From CAVXTT01 sp963764685 (GTDB taxonomy: Bacteria; Bacteroidota; Ignavibacteria; Ignavibacteriales; Ignavibacteriaceae), in NCBI GenBank assembly GCA_963764685.1, contig CAVXTT010000016.1, positions 186,001 through 250,000 of the forward strand: a DNA stretch of 64,000 bases, given 5' to 3'. The position numbers and the translations under genes were made by a program. Below are positions 48,727-58,336 of this stretch, piece by piece. Each line of letters begins with the position of its first letter. The stretch's first letter is position 1. The notes under the pieces are model-generated. The model was not told the origin of the DNA. It ran no database searches and saw only the letters and a program-made list of their open reading frames with translations.

Positions 48727-48851
48727 GCTCTGACAGTCTGATACTAATTAATTAAAAATGTTCTTTAACTGTTTCTCTATCCTTTTGAAAAGTCTTTTTC
48801 ATTTTCATAGTGAATGACTGTATTATCATCTAATCGACATAATATAATTAA

Positions 48852-48874
48852 AATAAAAAGCGGCAGGAGCCGCT
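48852..48874 (-). terminator. Hairpin with a T-rich tail on the minus strand
   Basis: AGCGGC-TCCT-GCCGCT followed on the minus strand by TTTTTATTTT. It could end the minus-strand transcript of the DUF948 gene after reading through the repeats, or serve both convergent units. Confidence 0.5.
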
Positions 48875-48921
48875 CAAACTCTTCTGAAGAAAACAATACA
48901 TCAGGAATCTGGTACCCTCGC

Positions 48922-49065
48922 GGAAAGACAACAAAACGTCAGGGATGTGGTGCCCTTGAGGAAAGACAACAAAACGTCAGGGATGTGGTGCCCTTGAGGA
49001 AAGACAACAAATGTCTGGGATTTGTGCCCTGGGAAAGACAACAAATGTCTGGGATTTGTGCCCAT
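48922..49065. repeat. Tandem array: two 38-nt units then two 34-nt units
   Basis: Units start GGAAAGACAACAAA at 48922, 48960, 48998 and 49032. The first two carry ACGTCAGGGATGTGGTGCCC, the last two ATGTCTGGGATTTGTGCCC, in which ACAAAT and ATTTGT form a small hairpin. A partial unit (CATCAGGAATCTGGTACCC) precedes the array. A 97-codon open frame across it is a by-product. Spacing without unique spacers excludes a CRISPR. Confidence 0.85.
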
Positions 49066-49067
49066 GC

Positions 49068-49135
49068 GGAACGGTTGCTAACCGTTCCTTACATAAGTGA
49101 ATAAAATATTGTAAGGAACGATCAATGATCGTTCC
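49068..49135. repeat. Two nested palindromes GGAACGGTT-GCT-AACCGTTCC and GGAACGATCA-A-TGATCGTTCC
   Basis: First at 49068-49088 (9 bp), second at 49115-49135 (10 bp), with CCTTAC (49087-49092) and GTAAGG (49111-49116) also able to pair around the middle. Directly downstream of the tandem array. Confidence 0.75.
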
Positions 49136-49170
49136 GCCATGGGCAGTAACCAGATGGTTAAAAGAGACTT

Positions 49171-49572
49171 TCAGGACTTAAATATCGAACGTATTTTTGG
49201 AAGATGACCGTTGCCTTGATAAACATCGGCAAAACTTTTTATTCCGTTAAATACTGCACTTACTTCGGTTATTACGGTATCCCGGATCTTTTCTTCAACC
49301 TGAAGGACAAGATCAATCCTTTGCTTAAGCATTAGAAAAATATTTACAGAGGCATTTAAAGGTTCCTCTATCTCATCGGCTATATCGCTCAGCTTTTCTG
49401 ATAAATCTGTAAGCGCAACAGCGACTGGTCTAAACTGACTGGTTATCTCTTTAAGACCTGTATCTACGTTCTGAAACGTACGTGACAACTTGATAATAAA
49501 AAATATAAGAGCAATGCATAAAGCCGATGCAAGACCCATCAGCACTAAACTGAATATATCCATTGTTGTCAT
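49171..49572 (-). CDS. DUF948-like membrane-anchored coiled-coil protein
   Basis: 133 aa. One N-terminal membrane helix (MDIFSLVLMGLASALCIALIFFIIKL) followed by a helical, coiled-coil-prone region (VDTGLKEITSQFRPVAVALTDLSEKLSDIADEIEEPL), the YtxG/DUF948 pattern. These small proteins are often stress-associated. An ATG 9 nt further in (49563) is an alternative start. Single gene; function unknown. Confidence 0.6.
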   Translation of the reverse strand: MTTMDIFSLVLMGLASALCIALIFFIIKLSRTFQNVDTGLKEITSQFRPVAVALTDLSEKLSDIADEIEEPLNASVNIFLMLKQRIDLVLQVEEKIRDTVITEVSAVFNGIKSFADVYQGNGHLPKIRSIFKS

Positions 49573-49669
49573 ATATTACTCCATCTTTATATCACTTATA
49601 AACGGAAAATCATTATCTCTTTGTATGATATTATGCACAAAAAAAGGGAGTACATCCGCATAATTATGA

Positions 49670-51152
49670 TTACTTGATATAGACCATCTTCATTATTTGA
49701 GTATAAATTCCGGCTTTAAGTCTGCAGAAGTATACTCCGCTATTCATATTCCGGGGGCTATAAGTAAAAGTATATGTACCTGCCGCAAGTTCTTGTTTTA
49801 TAATAGAATAAACCTCTTCACCTAAACTATTATAAATATTTAATTCTACATAACTTTCTTCCGGAATGTTAAATTTTATATTGGTTTCCGGATTAAACGG
49901 GTTAGGATAGTTCTGAAATAAAGTAAATTCTGAAGGGGTTGTAATAACCTGTTCATCAGTCAATCCCGTGAGAACAGAATCGGATGTAAATCTGAGCAGC
50001 CAGATATCCAGGTAATTACCTTCATATGTCCCGCAGGCAACAAATCCATTATCGGAGGTTTGCTCAATTGTTGCACCAAAGTCTTCTCCTGCTGAACCAA
50101 TTGCTTTTTGCTGAAGTAATGTTTCCTTCTCTATCTAGCCGGACGAAGAATGCATCGTGCCCTCCGCTGCCGAAACTATTCGTGCTCCCGGATAGGAAAT
50201 ATTCACCATTAACAGTTTCTGCTGCCCCTTCAAATGCTTCATTTTCACTGCCGCCTATGGCTTTTGACCATTGCTCGTTACCGGCAGAATCAGTCTTTAC
50301 TACCCAGGCTTGTTCTCCGCTGCCGTAAGACTGAGTGGTTCCCGCAGCAATATAACCTCCATCGGAGGTTATCTGTATAAAACGGAAAGAGTCAAAACTG
50401 GAAGCGCCGTAAACTTTTGTCCATAAACTATCTCCGGTACTATTGATCTTTATTATATAGCCGTCGCAGGCACCGCTCCCGTAACTGTAGGTATAACCCG
50501 AAACAATGTAATTACCGTCTGAAGTTTTCTGAATGGTACCTCCAAAGTCATCTACTGACCCGCCGAAATCCTTTGTCCACTCGGGAATTCCCAGTGAATC
50601 AGTTTTTATTACGACTACCTGGTTTGCTTTCGGGGGTTTCCATCCGTAGGCCGCAATTATATATCCGTTATCTTCCGTCTGAAGAATACACCCTGCCGAA
50701 TTTACAAGGTGCTGGTTAGTATTTGGCAGAACTGATGTCCACAGAGTATCTCCTTCTGCATCAAGTCTGATTATTCTTAAATTGGTTCCCGGAGGTCCGT
50801 AGCTTGTTGTATAAGTTGCAATGACATAACCTTCATCTGAGGTCTGGACTATCCCATACGGGAAGTCAAAGGCAGCGCCCCCATATGTTTTATTCCATTC
50901 AGTTTCACCAAGGGAATCAGTTTTGATAACATATGCAGCCCAGATACCCGGACCGAACGATTCACTTTCCCCGGTTATAATAAAGCCGCCGTCTGAGGTC
51001 TGTTTAACCTGTCTTGCCACATCACTATAGATACCAGGAAATGTTTTTGTCCATACTGTATCTATCGAAGTTTGTGAGTAGGTGTTTGAAAATAATATTA
51101 AAAATAAGAACGACTTGTAAATTAATGTAATAACCCTAAAGAGATTTTTCAT
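49670..51152 (-). CDS. Secreted repeat protein with T9SS type A sorting domain (one frameshift)
   Basis: About 490 aa. From ATG 51152 a signal peptide (MKNLFRVITLIYKSFLFLILFSNTYS) leads into about seven repeats of the type QTSDGGFIITGES...VIKTDSLGETEWNKTYGG, predicted beta-propeller blades of the kind common in this phylum. The frame slips near 50110 and continues to NYPNPFNPETNIKFNI...SGVYFCRLKAG...KMVYIK at 49670. An upstream in-frame ATG at 51212 would put extra residues before the signal peptide and is not preferred. Surface or secreted; ligand unknown. Confidence 0.75.
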
Positions 51153-51344
51153 TTTTGTATCCTTTGAATGAACGGTAAGAAAAGAAAGGTTTAATGATGA
51201 AGTCCATTTCAAAAACCTCAGATGACTATAACAGGGTTATTTAGGAATCTCATTCTGACGATTTTTATAAAATGGAAAATATCAGTATTAAAACTTTATA
51301 ATACTATGTCAGAATGTCAAACGGCAGAGGTGTAAAGAAAAGTT

Positions 51345-52955
51345 TTAACCTGTCTTTTTCAGCTGAGTATCGTCTTCTGAAGGGGGTATATCCCTGAGTT
51401 CGATCCTGGGGTATTTTTCTATAAAATAATTTAGAGACCATTCACTTGTGAAAAGCATGATATTTCTCTCCTGTGAATCTTCAGCAATGGCTGCACCGGC
51501 AGGTAGTATTATTTTAGCGGCATCATAATCCCCTGCAAGCCATCTCATAACTTTCCAGTTTGTAACTTCCATCCTGGATTCAGCACCGTACTCATCCTGA
51601 AGGCGGTACTGTACTACTTCAAACTGAAGCGGTCCTACGGCTCCAAGGAGAGGTACTTTCTGTCCTGCATTCTTTAAATAATATGCTTGTATTACCCCTT
51701 CCTGCAGAAGCTGATCGAGTCCATCCCTGAACTTTTTATAATTTGAAGGATTGGGGTTATGAAGAAAGACAAAGTGCTCGGGTGCAAATCTGGGTATTTC
51801 ATTATATACAACAGAAGCGTCTTCACTGATTGTATCACCTATTCCGAAGTTGGAGTTACCGATAAATCCGATAATATCACCCGGATATGCAACATCAACA
51901 GTTTCCCTTTCCTGACCAAACATCTTCTGTGAATTTGAAAGCCTGATCTTCTTACCGCTGGCAGAATGGAATGCCTGCATATCTCTTTCAAATTTTCCAG
52001 AGCAGACCCGGAGAAATGCTATCCTGTCCCGATGTTTCGGATCCATATTAGCCTGGATCTTAAAGATGAAACCAGAGAAGTTATTGTTATCGGGATTTAC
52101 AATTTCTCCATTGCTTTGTCTCGGAACGGGCGGCAAAGCATACTCAAGAAAGCCATCCAGCAGTAACTGTACACCGAAATTGTTCATAGCGCTGCCGAAG
52201 AAGACCGGTGAAAGATCCCCGCTGTGAATTTTATCAATACTGAATGATGCACCTGCAGTTTCTATAATTTCAAGCTCTTCAACAAGCTTGTCAAAATCTT
52301 CAGAACGAAGACGGTCCTTAACGACGGGCTCATTTATATCCATTATCGCCACCGGAGCTTTGAACAGCCCACCGGAAGTCTTTTCAAAAAGATGTATTTC
52401 CTTTATCATCCTGTCATATAATCCCCTGAAATAGATTCCGGACCCTAACGGATAGTTCATCGGGAAAACAGATATGTTTAATACTTTTTCTATTTCATCA
52501 AGGAGTTCAAGCGGATCTCTTGAAGGGCGGTCCATTTTATTAATAAAAGTAAATATAGGAATTGACCTTCTGCGGCAAACTTCAAATAGTTTTCTCGTCT
52601 GTGCTTCTATTCCCTTGGCGGCATCGATTACCATTACCGCGGCATCGACAGCAGTGAGTACGCGGTATGTGTCTTCTGAAAAATCTTCGTGTCCCGGTGT
52701 ATCAAGGAGATTTATTTTATAATTGTTATAGTCGAACTGCAGGACTGTTGAGCTTATGGAAATACCTCTTTTCCGTTCCAGTTCCATCCAGTCGGAAGTA
52801 GATGACCGCTGGTTCTTTCTTGCCGTAACCGATCCCGCCAGCTGAACTGCACCGCCATACAGGAGGAGCTTCTCTGTTAAAGTAGTTTTCCCGGCATCAG
52901 GATGCGATATAATTGCGAAAGTGCGTCTTCTATTAATTTCTTTTAAATTACTCAT
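51345..52955 (-). CDS. prfC: Peptide chain release factor 3
   Basis: 536 aa, normal RF3 length. GTPase that recycles RF1/RF2 from the ribosome. G1 SHPDAGKTTLTEKLL, switch I/G2 region with SDWMELERKRGISIS, G3 LLDTPGHEDFSEDTYR, G4 FINKMDRPSRDP, then the beta-barrel domain (FSGFIFKIQANMDPKHRDRIAFLRV) and the RF3 C-terminal domain (LQFEVVQYRLQDEYGAE). Single gene, divergent from hpnC. Confidence 0.95.
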   Translation of the reverse strand: MSNLKEINRRRTFAIISHPDAGKTTLTEKLLLYGGAVQLAGSVTARKNQRSSTSDWMELERKRGISISSTVLQFDYNNYKINLLDTPGHEDFSEDTYRVLTAVDAAVMVIDAAKGIEAQTRKLFEVCRRRSIPIFTFINKMDRPSRDPLELLDEIEKVLNISVFPMNYPLGSGIYFRGLYDRMIKEIHLFEKTSGGLFKAPVAIMDINEPVVKDRLRSEDFDKLVEELEIIETAGASFSIDKIHSGDLSPVFFGSAMNNFGVQLLLDGFLEYALPPVPRQSNGEIVNPDNNNFSGFIFKIQANMDPKHRDRIAFLRVCSGKFERDMQAFHSASGKKIRLSNSQKMFGQERETVDVAYPGDIIGFIGNSNFGIGDTISEDASVVYNEIPRFAPEHFVFLHNPNPSNYKKFRDGLDQLLQEGVIQAYYLKNAGQKVPLLGAVGPLQFEVVQYRLQDEYGAESRMEVTNWKVMRWLAGDYDAAKIILPAGAAIAEDSQERNIMLFTSEWSLNYFIEKYPRIELRDIPPSEDDTQLKKTG

Positions 52956-53169
52956 ATTGTTTCAATAATTATTTAAAATAAAGCAGGGGAATAGGGAGTA
53001 CTAGTGAAAGAATTCACTAATAAGAAAAGAGTGAAAATGGATTTGAATTGATATATTTATTCTGGTTAAAAACATTCTTTGATTTTTCTGAAAAACACAA
53101 TATTAAAGTTAACTAATTAACCCGTATTATAAAAATGATTATCTCCTCAAATTTCGATGATTTTGAGAT

Positions 53170-54018
53170 ATGACCACCGGTTTTAATGAAGATATTTATC
53201 GTCCTGTTATTAATTTTGCCAGGGATCATTATGAAAACTTTCCGGTTATATCATTTCTGATCCCCGGAGCGCTTCAAAAAGATGTTGCCGTTATATATTG
53301 GTTTGCCCGCACTGCCGATGATATTGCAGATGAAGGATCTATAAGTATGCAGGAGCGGCTTGATAAACTCGATGAGTTCGAGCTGAGTTTTAACTGTTTA
53401 CTGCAGCAAATATTCAGAACACCTTTCGAAGAAGCTTTATATCATACTATAACAACAAGATATCTTAGTCCCGGGTATTTCTTTAATCTGCTTAAAGCGT
53501 TCAGGCAGGATATAGTTAAGAAAAGATATTTTAGTTATGACGAACTGACAGATTACTGCAGAAACTCGGCTAATCCTGTTGGGCGTTTAATGCTCCAGCT
53601 GTTTAATATCAAGAATGATGCTGCTGATCTGTACTCTGATAAAATCTGTACGGCTCTGCAGATAACCAATTTTCTGCAGGATCTTTCTGCAGATTATAAC
53701 AAAGGGAGAATATATCTTCCGCAGGAAGAACTTTCCTATTTCGGTGTTGATGAAAGCTCATTTGAGAGTAAAATATTTACTGATAATTTCAAAGATCTGG
53801 TAAGGTTTAATGTTGACAGAACCTGGAAGCTCTTCGAACAGGGGAAAAACCTCTTCCCGTTTCTTAAGGGAAAGCTGAAATTAGAAATAAAATGGACAGT
53901 TGCCGGAGGGGAGGAGGTCTTGAATAAAATAAGAAAAATTGATTATAATGTGTTGCAGAATCGTCCTGCTTTATATAAGTTAGATTTTATCCGGCTGTTA
54001 GCCAGGTCAATACTATGA
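53170..54018 (+). CDS. hpnC: HpnC-type squalene/phytoene synthase family protein (hydroxysqualene synthase)
   Basis: 282 aa. Trans-isoprenyl diphosphate synthase fold with the first Asp-rich motif in VIYWFARTADDIADEG at about residue 40 and a second region LQITNFLQDLSADYNKGRIYLP at about 160. HpnC converts presqualene diphosphate to hydroxysqualene. Identity within the HpnC/HpnD pair rests on order (first of three) and divergence from the next gene. ATG of hpnD overlaps its stop by 4 nt. First gene of the hpnCDE operon. Confidence 0.87.
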   Translation: MTTGFNEDIYRPVINFARDHYENFPVISFLIPGALQKDVAVIYWFARTADDIADEGSISMQERLDKLDEFELSFNCLLQQIFRTPFEEALYHTITTRYLSPGYFFNLLKAFRQDIVKKRYFSYDELTDYCRNSANPVGRLMLQLFNIKNDAADLYSDKICTALQITNFLQDLSADYNKGRIYLPQEELSYFGVDESSFESKIFTDNFKDLVRFNVDRTWKLFEQGKNLFPFLKGKLKLEIKWTVAGGEEVLNKIRKIDYNVLQNRPALYKLDFIRLLARSIL

Positions 54019-54857
54019 ATGATATCGCACAAGAAATAGCCAGGAAAAGCAAAAGCAGTTTTTATTATGCTTTCAGCCTGCTTCCTTCTCCCAAAAGGGA
54101 TGCAATGAATACTGTCTATGCTTTCTGCAGGGAGACAGATGATATTGTTGATGAAGGTAATGAACCTGATGCAGTCAAATATGAAAAGCTGCGCCGATGG
54201 AGAATAGAACTGGAGAAAGCTATCAAAGGACATTCCGAGTATAGTCTTCTTAATAAGCTTGGAAAAACAATCGCACAATTTAATATTCCGCTTGATCCCT
54301 TCTTTGATCTGCTTAAAGGAATGGAGATGGATCTTAACAGGAAACAGTTTATCACATTTGAAGATCTTTCTAAATATTGTTACTGTGTAGCCTCATCTGT
54401 GGGATTAATGTGCATCGAAATTTTCGGATATAAACATAAGTCAGCGAGAGACTTCGCCATAAATCTCGGCATTGCATTGCAGCTTACAAATATTTTAAGG
54501 GATATTAAGAAAGATGCACAAAGAGGGAGAATATATCTTCCATCTGAGGATATAAACAGATTTAATTATTCCCAGGATGCAATATTTAGTTCGGAGTACA
54601 GCCCTGCTTTTAAGAATCTAATGCAATTTGAGGTAGAGCGGGCAAGAGAATATTTTAACAGCGCAAGTGCGGCACTTAGTCTTGATGATAAATCTTCGAT
54701 GTTTGCTGCCAGGGCGATGCAGCATATTTATTCAAAAATGCTGGATAAGATTGAAAAAGCTGAGTATGATGTCTACCATAAACACATCAGGGTATCCACA
54801 ATAGAAAAAGCGGGCATATCATTAGGAGTATGGGCTAAGTACAGCCTGGTATACTAA
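54015..54857 (+). CDS. hpnD: Presqualene diphosphate synthase
   Basis: 280 aa. Motifs YAFCRETDDIVDEG at about residue 35 and LGIALQLTNILRDIKKDAQRGRIYLP at about 155, with the canonical DxxxD pairs that bind Mg-diphosphate. It condenses two farnesyl diphosphates to presqualene diphosphate. Overlaps hpnC by 4 nt and hpnE by 1 nt. Confidence 0.9.
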   Translation: MNDIAQEIARKSKSSFYYAFSLLPSPKRDAMNTVYAFCRETDDIVDEGNEPDAVKYEKLRRWRIELEKAIKGHSEYSLLNKLGKTIAQFNIPLDPFFDLLKGMEMDLNRKQFITFEDLSKYCYCVASSVGLMCIEIFGYKHKSARDFAINLGIALQLTNILRDIKKDAQRGRIYLPSEDINRFNYSQDAIFSSEYSPAFKNLMQFEVERAREYFNSASAALSLDDKSSMFAARAMQHIYSKMLDKIEKAEYDVYHKHIRVSTIEKAGISLGVWAKYSLVY

Positions 54858-56134
54858 TGAAAAAATGCCTTGTTATCGGGGGCGGATTTGCCGGTTTATC
54901 TGCTGCTGCCTTCCTTTCTTCTGCAGGTTTCATCGTTGAAGTAATTGAAGCCTCTCCCAAATCCGGAGGCAGAGCATATTCCTTTAAAGATGAAGAAACA
55001 TCCGATATTATAGATAACGGGCAGCATATAATGATGGGGTGCTATAATGAGACTATATCCTTTCTAAATTTGATCGGCGCGGGACAACATTTTTCAATTC
55101 AGGAAAATCTAAAGATAAATTTCTTAAAGAATGATTTTAACATAGTTTCCCTCGATGCAGAAAAATTATTTTATCCGTTCAATCTTGCTGCTGCTTTACT
55201 GAACTATAAAGCACTAACTCTGAGTGAGCGCCTGAATCTTTTAAGACTATTTCTTAAAATCCCTTTTATCTCTGAAAAAGATCTCGGGCGCCTAACCGTC
55301 ACTGATTGGCTTACATTAGAAAATCAGGATCATAATATCAGAAAAGCCTTCTGGGACATATTGGCCATAGGTGCTTTGAACACCTCTGCCGATAAAGCGT
55401 CTGCCTCCATATTTTTCAGGATACTTAAAGAAATTTTTTTCAGGGGAAATAAAGCAGCTGTAATTATCCTTCCTGCTAAAGGTTTGACTGAAGCTTACTG
55501 TAACAATGCTGTTTTATATATACAGGAGCATAAGGGAAATATAGTTAACGGAGAAACGGTTACAGGTTCCGGTTATAATGATGCAAGAATTACAGAGATC
55601 ATTACCCCCTCCAGGAGAATAAGAGATTTTGATTACATCATTTCTGCAGTTCCTGATTATTCCTTCCGAAAGATATTCCCCCAAATAAATATTCCGGGTG
55701 AATACGAATATTCGTCTATACTCTCCTTCCATATATGGCTGAAGGAAAATCCCTTTAAAGAAGATTTCTACGGTCTTATAGATTCACCTGTGCATTGGAT
55801 ATTTAATCATCATTCTTATATTACAATTGTGATAAGCAATGCAAATGATTTAATGGGTGAGTCAAAGGAAGCACTGTTTGAAATGGTATTTTGTGAACTG
55901 ACTAAGTTCACCGGTATCAAAGATGAAGATATAATCCGTTACAGGATGATTAAGGAAAAACGGGCTACCTTTATCCCATCACCAGGCATTTTAGATAAAC
56001 GACCACACACAGGGACCGCTTATAGTAATTTATTTATAGCAGGTGATTGGGCGGCTACGGGATTGCCTTCAACTATTGAGAGTGCGGTAAAAAGCGGCAG
56101 GATGGCTGCCGATGCAGTAATTAATAAGAATTAA
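54857..56134 (+). CDS. hpnE: Hydroxysqualene dehydroxylase
   Basis: 425 aa amine-oxidase-like flavoprotein. FAD-binding GGGFAGLSAAAFLSSAGFIVEVIEAS at the N-terminus, GGRAYSF, DNGQHIMMGCYNET, and the C-terminal FAD motif NLFIAGDWAATGLPSTIESAVKSGRMAAD. HpnE reduces hydroxysqualene to squalene. The squalene-hopene cyclase gene is not in this window, so the final product (hopanoid, sterol or squalene itself) is not shown. Confidence 0.92.
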   Translation: MKKCLVIGGGFAGLSAAAFLSSAGFIVEVIEASPKSGGRAYSFKDEETSDIIDNGQHIMMGCYNETISFLNLIGAGQHFSIQENLKINFLKNDFNIVSLDAEKLFYPFNLAAALLNYKALTLSERLNLLRLFLKIPFISEKDLGRLTVTDWLTLENQDHNIRKAFWDILAIGALNTSADKASASIFFRILKEIFFRGNKAAVIILPAKGLTEAYCNNAVLYIQEHKGNIVNGETVTGSGYNDARITEIITPSRRIRDFDYIISAVPDYSFRKIFPQINIPGEYEYSSILSFHIWLKENPFKEDFYGLIDSPVHWIFNHHSYITIVISNANDLMGESKEALFEMVFCELTKFTGIKDEDIIRYRMIKEKRATFIPSPGILDKRPHTGTAYSNLFIAGDWAATGLPSTIESAVKSGRMAADAVINKN

Positions 56135-56147
56135 CTCTTCAGCTATT

Positions 56148-57527
56148 TTACAATCCCTCATTATCTATAAGATAAACCAGAATTGCCATTGCGGCTGCAC
56201 CTAATTCCATTTCACGGGGATGAACAGCTTCAAAAGTATCATTTGCGGAATGATGAACATCCATATAACGCTGATCATCGGGCACATAAGCAATGAGAGC
56301 CCCTGCATTTTTAATTCTTGATATATCCACTCCGCTTCCCCCTTTCCGGATGTAGTCAATTCCTGAGAGTGCAAGGACAGGTATCCAATTCTGCACTTTT
56401 TCTACTATTTCAGAATCTGCGTCAAATGAAAATCCTCTGGGAGTATATACTCCCCGGTCTGATTCTATCGCAGCAAGGTGAATTTGTTCAGTAGAATCTG
56501 TAATTCTTGCGTATTCAATGCCTCCGCGTGTACCGTTCTCCTCATTTATGAAAAGAACACATCTTAAAGTGTTTTTAGGTTTTATGTTAAGTCGTTTGAA
56601 TAATTCAATACTTTCTATAGTCTGCAGACATCCTGCACCATCATCGTGAGCACCGCATCCCTCATCCCAGCTGTCAAAGTGTCCTCCGGTTAAAATAATC
56701 CGCTCCGGGTTTTCAGTTCCCTTAATTTCTCCGATTACATTATACGACTGTGCTTCTGGTAAAGTGCGGCAGTCTAATTTTAATGTCAATTTCAATTTAG
56801 GATTATTCTTTAATTCTTTACTTAGATAATCAGCATCAAGATTTCCCAGTGCAGCTGCCGGTATACGGGGGAGCGTATCGACATAACTTGTTACCCCGGT
56901 ATGTGGAACATTATCGTGTTTCGTGGTAACTGATCTGATGATTACTCCGACTGCACCAACCTTTGCGGCATTGATGGGTCCAGCAAATCTTTGGTCCACT
57001 GCACTGCCGTATCCGGCAAAGGTATTCAGCAAACCGTGATCTAATTCTCTGCTGAAAAATATAATCTTGCCTTTAGCAATTGCCTTCAGTGAATCCAGTT
57101 CACTGAAATTCTTTACCTCTAATATTTCAGCAGTTATTCCTTCGGCCGGGGTACCTACACTACCACCGAGTGAAGCTATTTTTAATTCTTTGCCCGAACT
57201 TGTTATCTGAGCGGATTCTATATTTCCCCTTTCCCAATGAGGCACCATCACAGGCTGCAGCCAGATAGTATCAAAGCCTGCCTGCTTCATTTTATTCTCC
57301 GCCCAATATATCGCCTTCAGTGATTTTTCAGAGCCGCTCAACCTTGGCCCAATATTGCAAAGTTCTCTAAGCCAGTTATAACTTTTCTCCTCTTCAAGGG
57401 CTGAGCGTGTAATTTTCCGGGCAATATCTTTATAAATACTGTCCTTTTCCGGAGAGAGTTTCTGAGGGTAAATGCTGGCATTAAATAATATTAAGGTTAA
57501 TATAAAGAGGGGGGCATTCTTTGTCAT
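56148..57527 (-). CDS. Exported M28-family metallopeptidase (PA domain)
   Basis: 459 aa. Signal peptide (MTKNAPLFILTLILFNASIYPQ), PA-like insert (about 110-240), and the M28 zinc site: GGHFDSWDEGCGAHDDGAGC with His and Asp, NEENGTRGGIEYA with Glu pair, ESDRG, and the final VHHSANDTFEAV His. The layout is that of carboxypeptidase Q/plasma glutamate carboxypeptidase-like enzymes. Likely a periplasmic or outer dipeptidase. It converges with hpnE with a 13-nt gap and sits downstream of the eIF2B-like gene (14 nt). Confidence 0.88.
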   Translation of the reverse strand: MTKNAPLFILTLILFNASIYPQKLSPEKDSIYKDIARKITRSALEEEKSYNWLRELCNIGPRLSGSEKSLKAIYWAENKMKQAGFDTIWLQPVMVPHWERGNIESAQITSSGKELKIASLGGSVGTPAEGITAEILEVKNFSELDSLKAIAKGKIIFFSRELDHGLLNTFAGYGSAVDQRFAGPINAAKVGAVGVIIRSVTTKHDNVPHTGVTSYVDTLPRIPAAALGNLDADYLSKELKNNPKLKLTLKLDCRTLPEAQSYNVIGEIKGTENPERIILTGGHFDSWDEGCGAHDDGAGCLQTIESIELFKRLNIKPKNTLRCVLFINEENGTRGGIEYARITDSTEQIHLAAIESDRGVYTPRGFSFDADSEIVEKVQNWIPVLALSGIDYIRKGGSGVDISRIKNAGALIAYVPDDQRYMDVHHSANDTFEAVHPREMELGAAAMAILVYLIDNEGL

Positions 57528-57541
57528 ATGAGTTCCGGGAA

Positions 57542-58336
57542 TTAACTGAATATTCTGGTCACGTATTTTTTATCTACTTCTTCAAAATAATAATTTCTAA
57601 TTTTAAGGTTCTTATGTTTTTTCTTCCAAACCTCTGTAGGGATCTGTTCTTTTTGTTTAAAGAGATAGGAGTCTGAAAATTTCTCCTTACCTGCAGCCAC
57701 AAAAAAAGGCTTCCCGTTTTCTTTACAGAGCAGGGCTGCACTTAATGAGCCCGTTTTGTTGACTATATTGCCGTTCTTTAATATTGAATCTGCTCCAATC
57801 AGCACTGCACCGCATTGTTTAATAAAAATTCCTGCCGAGGAATCTGTAATCATTTCTACTTTAATATCAGATTTCAGCAATTCGGAAGCTAATAATCTCC
57901 CTTCATATTTAGGCCGGGATTCACAAATAAAAACTTTTAATTCCTGCAGATCATTTTTCCAGCACTTTAGAAATTCCGCAACTGTCCTGCTGAAGGATAA
58001 AGTTAAAACAACGGAAATGTTTTTCAGGAATGGTTTAGCCCGTTGGTAAATATCTTTTGCAGATAAAGAAGTGTTCTGCCATTTATTTAAGAATTGTAAA
58101 GTGAATTCAGGGTTATTCTTTTTAACAACCTTTTCTAATCCGGAAATATAATTCTGGATAATCCTGAAGTAAGATAAGCCCTTCTTTGCGTCATTAAGGA
58201 TTACTTTAAATGATTCCGGGTCATTGTGATATTTTAGGAGAAGAGAGTTGAGATGCAACAAAATATCTGTTGAACCTGAAGTTTTATTCTTTAAAATGAT
58301 GTCAATCTGTCTGTTAAGATCAGATCGGTTTTTCAT
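57542..58336 (-). CDS. eIF2B-alpha/beta/delta-like protein (ribose-1,5-bisphosphate isomerase/MtnA superfamily)
   Basis: 264 aa from ATG 58336, which overlaps the end of the upstream gene by 17 nt. The C-terminal half has the eIF2B/IF-2B-type Rossmann core: FICESRPKYEGRLLASELLKSDIKVEMITDSSAGIFIKQ and VLIGADSILKNGNIVNKTGSLSAALLCKE. It matches GADSI..NG...NK.GT of the superfamily. The N-terminal half is helical. Bacterial members act on sugar phosphates such as ribose-1,5-bisphosphate or methylthioribose-1-phosphate, but substrate residues cannot be assigned. Its place behind the ceramide genes is unexplained. Confidence 0.7.
   Translation of the reverse strand: MKNRSDLNRQIDIILKNKTSGSTDILLHLNSLLLKYHNDPESFKVILNDAKKGLSYFRIIQNYISGLEKVVKKNNPEFTLQFLNKWQNTSLSAKDIYQRAKPFLKNISVVLTLSFSRTVAEFLKCWKNDLQELKVFICESRPKYEGRLLASELLKSDIKVEMITDSSAGIFIKQCGAVLIGADSILKNGNIVNKTGSLSAALLCKENGKPFFVAAGKEKFSDSYLFKQKEQIPTEVWKKKHKNLKIRNYYFEEVDKKYVTRIFS

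Noticed and set aside
48922..49065. CRISPR-like repeat array
   Set aside because: Units are contiguous with no unique spacers, lengths are 38 and 34 nt, and no cas gene is near.
48814..49104. 97-codon plus-strand reading frame
   Set aside because: It is created by the tandem repeat (repeating GKTTKRQ-like residues), with no family character.
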